From: Trichomonas tenax
Lineage: Eukaryota > Parabasalia > Trichomonadida > Trichomonadidae
Reading direction: 5' to 3'
Assembly (NCBI GenBank): GCA_023091735.1
Contig: JALKBU010000579.1
Coordinates: 1-32,085, forward strand
DNA length: 32,085 nucleotides
Part shown: piece after piece, positions 27,700-32,085 of the stretch
Layout of the letters: every line of letters begins with the position of its first letter
Position numbering within the stretch: the stretch's first letter is position 1
Made by a program: the position numbers and the translations under genes
Notes under the pieces: model-generated
What the model saw: the letters and a program-made list of their open reading frames with translations, nothing else
Databases searched by the model: none
Told to the model about the DNA's origin: nothing

Positions 27700-28491
27700 T
27701 TAATTACAAAGTGTTTTAACAACTTCTGTTAATTGACCAAGAAGCGATTCACGAAGGCCTGCTTCGCCGAAATGATTCAAACCAAGCATTGAGCCATCTT
27801 TGCTTGCGCCAATAACAATAAGCGACTGTACGGATGTAACTTCAGAAGGTGTTGGATCAATAATAAGTTTATCTTGATAGGCTGAAAATGTGTAAAGCTT
27901 TGGAATTTTTTCTTCTTTGATAACGTGTTCAGCTTTCTTACTTTCATCGATGTCGAAGTGAAGTTCGTTCACACTTTCGCCTGGTGTGACAATAAGGGCA
28001 GGAAATGTAATATTTTCTAAACATTTTTCAATTCCAAGCATTGCTGATTCATAAACACCACCAGAAGCTTTAAGAATAAGAACATCGATGAAAACTTTCC
28101 ATGAGTATGGTGAATTGAAGAGAATAAATTGTTTTGGCTCTAAAACTTCGCTGTTAATGAGAAAATGCTTAATTGCTGAGTTTATAACTTGGCAAATTTC
28201 TGAATCCTCAAGATTCGGCCCAAATGCGCCAGGTAAAGATTTTACTGATAAATCAAACTCAGCATGTTCATTTAAAGCAATTTCTGTCATCACAGAAACA
28301 ATGACTTCTGTTGTGTTACTGTATCCATGACCTCTGATGATTTTACATGAAGATGGAGATAAAGGAAGCGGATTTAACTCTATTGTGTGTGTTCTTTCCT
28401 GAAGGAAATCTCTTCCATCCATACGCATGTTTCTGGCAAGCATTTCACATTGGAAGGTTTTTTCTCCAGGAGAAAGTCTGAGTGTTTGCAT
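27700..28491 (-). CDS. RNase PH-like exosome core subunit, Rrp42/EXOSC7-like
   Basis: The 263-residue protein is a single RNase PH fold. The N-terminal LSPGEKTFQCEMLARNMRMD followed by GRDFLQERTHTIEL matches the opening of the Rrp42 group (S..EK......DGR...R). Further blocks are TTEVIVSVMTEIAL, NSPYSWKVFIDVLILKASGG (the usual W...D) and VYESAMLGIEKCL. The eukaryotic six-subunit ring is catalytically inactive, and the phosphate-binding residues are not evident here. The exosome degrades and trims RNA in nucleus and cytoplasm. It could also be Rrp43 or Rrp45; Rrp42 is my preference. The gene is divergent from the karyopherin gene, with 216 bases between the starts. Confidence 0.82.
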   Translation of the reverse strand: MQTLRLSPGEKTFQCEMLARNMRMDGRDFLQERTHTIELNPLPLSPSSCKIIRGHGYSNTTEVIVSVMTEIALNEHAEFDLSVKSLPGAFGPNLEDSEICQVINSAIKHFLINSEVLEPKQFILFNSPYSWKVFIDVLILKASGGVYESAMLGIEKCLENITFPALIVTPGESVNELHFDIDESKKAEHVIKEEKIPKLYTFSAYQDKLIIDPTPSEVTSVQSLIVIGASKDGSMLGLNHFGEAGLRESLLGQLTEVVKTLCN

Positions 28492-28526
28492 ATTTTTGTC
28501 CTAATGTCAGTTTTTAGCAAAAAATT

Positions 28527-28537
28527 TGCCATGTAAA
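28527..28537. promoter_or_regulatory. TGCCATGTAAA, variant of the recurring promoter motif
   Basis: It lies 36 bases upstream of the exosome gene start and differs from TGTCATGTAAA at one base. Confidence 0.4.
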
Positions 28538-28638
28538 TCAAAACTCAATATTTTCATCCCAAATTTGTTCTGCAAATACTACATAAAGTTTTGAATCGTT
28601 TTACTTTTATAAAATTTAAAAATAGCTAATTTGAAATG

Positions 28639-28679
28639 TTGGCGCCATTTCATGGCACTTTTCTGATTTTTCGCGGGAA
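28639..28679. promoter_or_regulatory. Two E2F-like sites upstream of the karyopherin gene
   Basis: TTGGCGCCA at 28639-28647 and TTCGCGGGAA at 28670-28679 both resemble the E2F/DP consensus TTTSSCGC in one orientation. The second is 29 bases ahead of the ATG at 28708. In a region this AT-rich such GC-rich words stand out. Binding is an inference only. Confidence 0.4.
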
Positions 28680-28707
28680 TTTTCTTTAGAGTCAAAATTA
28701 TTGATTT

Positions 28708-31700
28708 ATGTCCGAATTAGCAAATGCTATTATCTCCTTTTACACAGTACAGACCAGTGATCAGACTCCAGCAGAAGTTAGAGATGCCAATCTTCAAGAG
28801 ATCCAAAATTTCGAGCTTGATGGAAACAATCTTGTTGCAGTTTTCGAAGTTCTCGGCAGCTCACAGTCACTAATGGTTAAGAAATGGACTTGCTTCATGC
28901 TTAGAAGAATGCTTAATACGATTTGGCCATCTTTAGAGGATGAAAATATCCGAATGAGTTTTCGTGAATTGGCTCTTGCAACATTTAACTTAAATACGAA
29001 CTATGAGTTCACAAAAATCTTCTTACACGCTATAGAACCGATCCTTAGAACAGAAGTTCAAAATTGGCCACAAATCTTTCAAGTTATCAGCAACTACGTA
29101 ACGGAAAACACAAAGGAATCGTACATGTGCGCCATTGAGATCATTAACGCGGTATCTCCACATATGGCCATTTCCGAAGTCGAACAAAATACAGAATTCA
29201 TTCGAAATATCTATCAAACACAGCTCGAATCAGGCGACGTCGATCGTATCAAGTTGGCCGCTGAGCTACTGGCTTGTTATCTGCATCTTGATGGATTGAA
29301 TTTAGAACCATATCAAGAACCATTCGTGCAGTTTCTTAACTTGTATTGTTCACTTGATCAAAGGTACGTTCCAATATTTAAAGAGCTCTCACAGAGTTTA
29401 GAGAAAGCAGTCAGTATCGATGAGCCACCTTTTGATCCATTGGAAGTGTTGCAGACGCTGATTCAGCTCCTTTGCACAGAAGGAATCGATATCAGATTGT
29501 ACAAATACATTTTCTATCCAATCAGCAGTCTCATCGATTTCCACAGTATTGCTTTAACAGATAAAGTTGAAGAACTCATCAGAATTGTTTATCAATGCGC
29601 ATCGGCAACGTTCATGGAAACAAACTTCAATCAGAACGACAACCTCACAAGTATCGCAAACACAATCGAAAGTGTTTATAAAATCAACCAAATAGAGTTC
29701 GTTCCTGGCCTCATAGCTATTATCTCTGAGCCAACAAACATTCCAGAATGCATCACTGGTCTTGCAATGCTCTATTACTTGCAGGATAATCTCGGAAATG
29801 AAACAGACAGATTCTTGAAGGATATAATCAGTTACTGCATTTCAAGAATCGACTCGGAAAACGAGTTTATCATCGAGGCTTCCCTTATTGTACTTGCAGA
29901 GTCCGCTAAGCTCCTCCATGAATCTCAAGATGAGCTTGGTAACGCTATCGTGGAGAAAGTCCTTCAGTTTATCACATCAGGAAATGTTGATTTAGTAGAA
30001 CCTGCATTGAACGTTTTACAGTCTGTTTTTGAGAATGTCACAGTTTATACAACATACCTCCCACCAATTGTTGAAAGCTATAATGCTCTAATAAACTCAG
30101 ATGAAAGTTACGTCGTTTCTGCGATCAACGCATTCTCAGAACTTATTTTCACAACTCGTGGCGAAGCAACTCAGTATATAGCAGATTTCCTTGGACATGC
30201 TGTTGCTGCAGCTCAAACAGAGAACCCTGCATGCTATACAGCAAAGGGATATGCAATCGAGCTCCTCACAAATGTCATTTATTATAATGAAAATCAAGAA
30301 CTCTTACCAGCAGTTTTCCAAGAATTCAGCAACTATATCCAAACAGAGGATAAGAGCTTGCGCAACTCTCTTTTAGTCTGCTTGCAGAAGATCGTTAGAA
30401 AACAGGTTCCAGATCTTGCTCAACTTGCAGAAGTAATACAGCAGTTCTTACTCGGTATATTTGGTTCTGATTTGTTCATCATGGATGAAGATATGAACTT
30501 CTCGATGATGTCAGAAGACTTGAACATCCTCTCCAACACTCTTATCCTTGTTAGACTCATCTTCAAATACTTCCCAGTTTTAATTCCAGGATATGGACGT
30601 GATGACGAAGACGGCATCAAAAGCATTAGAGTTCTTCTCAATGCCGTCATCGTTCTTACATCGCTTCCATTCACAGATGTTTCAAGATGCGCTTTCAATT
30701 GCATTCCTCGCATGATGCTGTATGTTGAGAACGTTCTCCATGATAACTTAATTCCATTCCATGATAACTTCGTCAGCATACTCCAGAATGAAACGCGCGA
30801 TACTGTTGCTGGTGCATTTAAAGCTGCTTCTAAGCTTATTAAATACAACCAAGACCTAACAAACGAACTCATTCAAGCTTTCCTTGCTAAGGGATTCACA
30901 GTATTCACCAATCAGAAACCATTTCAAAATGAGGGAGAAGAAGATGCAAATGATGAATTGGATGAAGACAGCTTGGATGAAAGCAGCATCAGCATCTATG
31001 AAGATGTTTGCGGATTCTTTAATGCCATTATTCGTAACAGACCACAGAACTTCCCAGTCGAAGACTTCATCAATCTCGCAAATAACTTCGACAAGCTTGA
31101 GTTGCGCCCTGAAGCTCAGAGCATTTATGTAAGTGTTCTTGTCGAAATATACAACCATATAGAATTGAAGACAGTTTATGCTGCCCGCGTAGTAGAGATT
31201 ATGCTTTCGACAGTTGAACTCTGCGATTTCAATGTCCCACCATTCCCTCTCAAGGCAGCAACAGCAGTTCTTATGAAGGCTCCAGATCGTATTCCTCAAG
31301 ATGTCATTGAGACTATTTGCGAAATTATCTCGCGCGACTTTGCTGGTGAGAGGTATTACTGGGAGACGTGCATTGTTGCAGTCGCGTTCCTTTGCAGTAT
31401 TATTCGTATGAATGGATCGTTCGATGACAACATTCTTCCGAAGATGATGGAGAAACTTCCAGTGAAGAATGACTTCGAATACGCTGAGATGATCTACTCA
31501 ACTCTTGTTGCATATATTAATGATGATAGAATGTCGATATGCGGACCAGGATGGTTAAGAGCCCTTCTATTAACTTTATCATATAGAGATGAAATAATTA
31601 AAAAGATGAACCTGACTCCACAGACTCTTAGCGCGTTAAAATCAAGAGCTGTTTCGCTCATTTCTGCAAACCAGGGATTCATGGAGCAAGTATTTGAGAA

Positions 31701-31743
31701 CGATGCTATATCGTTACAGAGATGTGTTGCTAGACTTCAATAA
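28708..31743 (+). CDS. Importin-beta family karyopherin (HEAT-repeat nuclear transport receptor)
   Basis: The 1011-residue product is a solenoid of helical pairs across its whole length, the size of importin-5/importin-4/Kap121/Kap123 proteins. The N-terminus (SDQTPAEVRDANLQEIQNF, SSQSLMVKKWTCFMLRRML) matches the opening HEAT repeats that contact Ran-GTP. Hydrophobic helix pairs continue to AISLQRCVARLQ at the end. An acidic loop, EGEEDANDELDEDSLDES near residues 746-763, is typical of Kap121/123 and importin-5 and may contact Ran or cargo. The best guess is the IPO4/IPO5 branch, which imports ribosomal proteins and histones. TCAAAATTA gives an initiator-like site 14 bases before the ATG. Confidence 0.88.
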   Translation: MSELANAIISFYTVQTSDQTPAEVRDANLQEIQNFELDGNNLVAVFEVLGSSQSLMVKKWTCFMLRRMLNTIWPSLEDENIRMSFRELALATFNLNTNYEFTKIFLHAIEPILRTEVQNWPQIFQVISNYVTENTKESYMCAIEIINAVSPHMAISEVEQNTEFIRNIYQTQLESGDVDRIKLAAELLACYLHLDGLNLEPYQEPFVQFLNLYCSLDQRYVPIFKELSQSLEKAVSIDEPPFDPLEVLQTLIQLLCTEGIDIRLYKYIFYPISSLIDFHSIALTDKVEELIRIVYQCASATFMETNFNQNDNLTSIANTIESVYKINQIEFVPGLIAIISEPTNIPECITGLAMLYYLQDNLGNETDRFLKDIISYCISRIDSENEFIIEASLIVLAESAKLLHESQDELGNAIVEKVLQFITSGNVDLVEPALNVLQSVFENVTVYTTYLPPIVESYNALINSDESYVVSAINAFSELIFTTRGEATQYIADFLGHAVAAAQTENPACYTAKGYAIELLTNVIYYNENQELLPAVFQEFSNYIQTEDKSLRNSLLVCLQKIVRKQVPDLAQLAEVIQQFLLGIFGSDLFIMDEDMNFSMMSEDLNILSNTLILVRLIFKYFPVLIPGYGRDDEDGIKSIRVLLNAVIVLTSLPFTDVSRCAFNCIPRMMLYVENVLHDNLIPFHDNFVSILQNETRDTVAGAFKAASKLIKYNQDLTNELIQAFLAKGFTVFTNQKPFQNEGEEDANDELDEDSLDESSISIYEDVCGFFNAIIRNRPQNFPVEDFINLANNFDKLELRPEAQSIYVSVLVEIYNHIELKTVYAARVVEIMLSTVELCDFNVPPFPLKAATAVLMKAPDRIPQDVIETICEIISRDFAGERYYWETCIVAVAFLCSIIRMNGSFDDNILPKMMEKLPVKNDFEYAEMIYSTLVAYINDDRMSICGPGWLRALLLTLSYRDEIIKKMNLTPQTLSALKSRAVSLISANQGFMEQVFENDAISLQRCVARLQ

Positions 31744-31825
31744 TGATTTTCTATTTGAATTAAAATGTAATTTTGGAATTTGTAAACCTTTTTAATTCAA
31801 TAGAAAGGATAATGGATTTCTGCAA

Positions 31826-31859
31826 TTTACATGTCAAAATTTCTGAATATGACATGCAA
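31826..31859. promoter_or_regulatory. TTTACATGTCA plus TGACATGCAA motif pair
   Basis: TTTACATGTCA at 31826-31836 and an inverted variant TGACATGCAA at 31850-31859 lie 46-80 bases upstream of tRNA-Pro and 133-167 bases upstream of the partial gene at 31993. Which of the two, if either, they serve is open. Confidence 0.4.
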
Positions 31860-31905
31860 TTATGAAGTAATATTATAAAGAAGTAAATAATACAAAAATA
31901 TGTCA

Positions 31906-31977
31906 GGGTGAGTAGTCTAGTGGTATGATTCCTGTTTTGGGTACAGGAGGTCCCGGGTTCAATTCCCGGCTCGCCCC
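31906..31977 (+). tRNA. tRNA-Pro (anticodon TGG)
   Basis: A 72-base cloverleaf. The acceptor stem is GGGTGAG/CTCGCCC with one G-T pair, and the discriminator is C. The D arm contains AGTGGTAT, the anticodon stem CCTGT/ACAGG closes the loop TTTGGGT with anticodon TGG, and the T arm is CCGGG-TTCAATT-CCCGG. There is no intron and no encoded CCA. Its last 19 bases recur inside both copies of the dispersed repeat in this window. Confidence 0.95.
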
Positions 31978-31983
31978 TTTTTT
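31978..31983 (+). terminator. Pol III terminator of tRNA-Pro
   Basis: Six Ts follow the discriminator base directly. The partial coding region begins only ten bases later. Confidence 0.8.
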
Positions 31984-31992
31984 GCGCGTACT

Positions 31993-32085
31993 ATGGATGG
32001 ACCACCTCTCAAGATAGAGGCTCTCATCAATATAACGCCAGAAACAATACCGCATGAGCTCCCTAGTAGAGCTTCTCGTATTTTT
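31993..32085 (+). CDS. N-terminal part of a protein gene cut by the window edge
   Basis: From ATG at 31993 the frame is open for 31 codons to the end of the window (MDGPPLKIEALINITPETIP...). Codon use and local GC content resemble the coding regions nearby. It starts 15 bases after the tRNA-Pro gene, so its promoter must overlap the tRNA or lie upstream of it. The piece is too short to assign a family. Confidence 0.6.
   Translation, partial: MDGPPLKIEALINITPETIPHELPSRASRIF

Noticed and set aside
30420..31299. Two 147-150 codon - strand ORFs
   Set aside because: They lie wholly inside the karyopherin gene on the opposite strand and look like shadows of its codon use.

Overview
The window looks like nuclear DNA of a parabasalid protist, most probably a trichomonad (Tritrichomonas/Trichomonas-like). 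The sequence is AT-rich, genes are uninterrupted by introns, intergenic spacers are short, and all three standard stops are used. Many start codons lie 4-28 nt downstream of a TTTTCA(A/T)-type initiator like the trichomonad Inr. There is a small R2R3 Myb protein, and decaying members of expanded families (ankyrin, glycosyltransferase, AEC transporter) are scattered between housekeeping genes. No tool or database was used; names rest on motif recognition.

Left part (1-5.9 kb). The window opens inside a dispersed repeat whose 3' tail carries the end of a tRNA-Pro gene. Then come a GNB1L/ASA1-like WD40 protein, a DUF1764 protein divergent from a Not4/CNOT4 protein, an SSF1/PPAN Brix protein, a small Ser-rich protein and a coiled-coil protein.

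Middle (6-16.8 kb). A decayed glycosyltransferase-like gene is followed by a well-bounded 448 bp MITE with about 45 bp terminal inverted repeats and a CTTC target duplication. Next are a single-pass membrane protein, a Lys/Glu/Gln-rich protein, an LRR protein with a catalytically dead PP2C domain, and an IRE1-like ER stress sensor with a degraded kinase but an apparently intact KEN ribonuclease signature. A frameshifted AEC/PIN-type transporter pseudogene closes this part.

Gene-poor stretch (16.8-19.8 kb). It holds ORF relics but no intact gene.

Right part (19.8-32 kb). In order: an R2R3 Myb gene, another broken gene, a tRNA with a GAC (Val) anticodon, a BTB protein with a C-terminal amidotransferase-like domain, a coiled-coil protein, an ankyrin pseudogene, an inverted second copy of the tRNA-tailed repeat, an RNase PH-like exosome subunit divergent from a beta-karyopherin, a tRNA-Pro(TGG), and the first 31 codons of another gene.

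The intact genes are mainly housekeeping: ribosome assembly, exosome, nuclear transport, CCR4-NOT, ER stress. A near-palindromic element, TTTAC(A/G)TG(A/T)CA, recurs upstream of at least six genes and also sits inside the MITE. The most interesting items are the pseudokinase IRE1, the pseudophosphatase LRR protein, the repeat with an embedded tRNA-Pro 3' end, the MITE that carries the promoter motif, and the unusual tRNA-Val(GAC).
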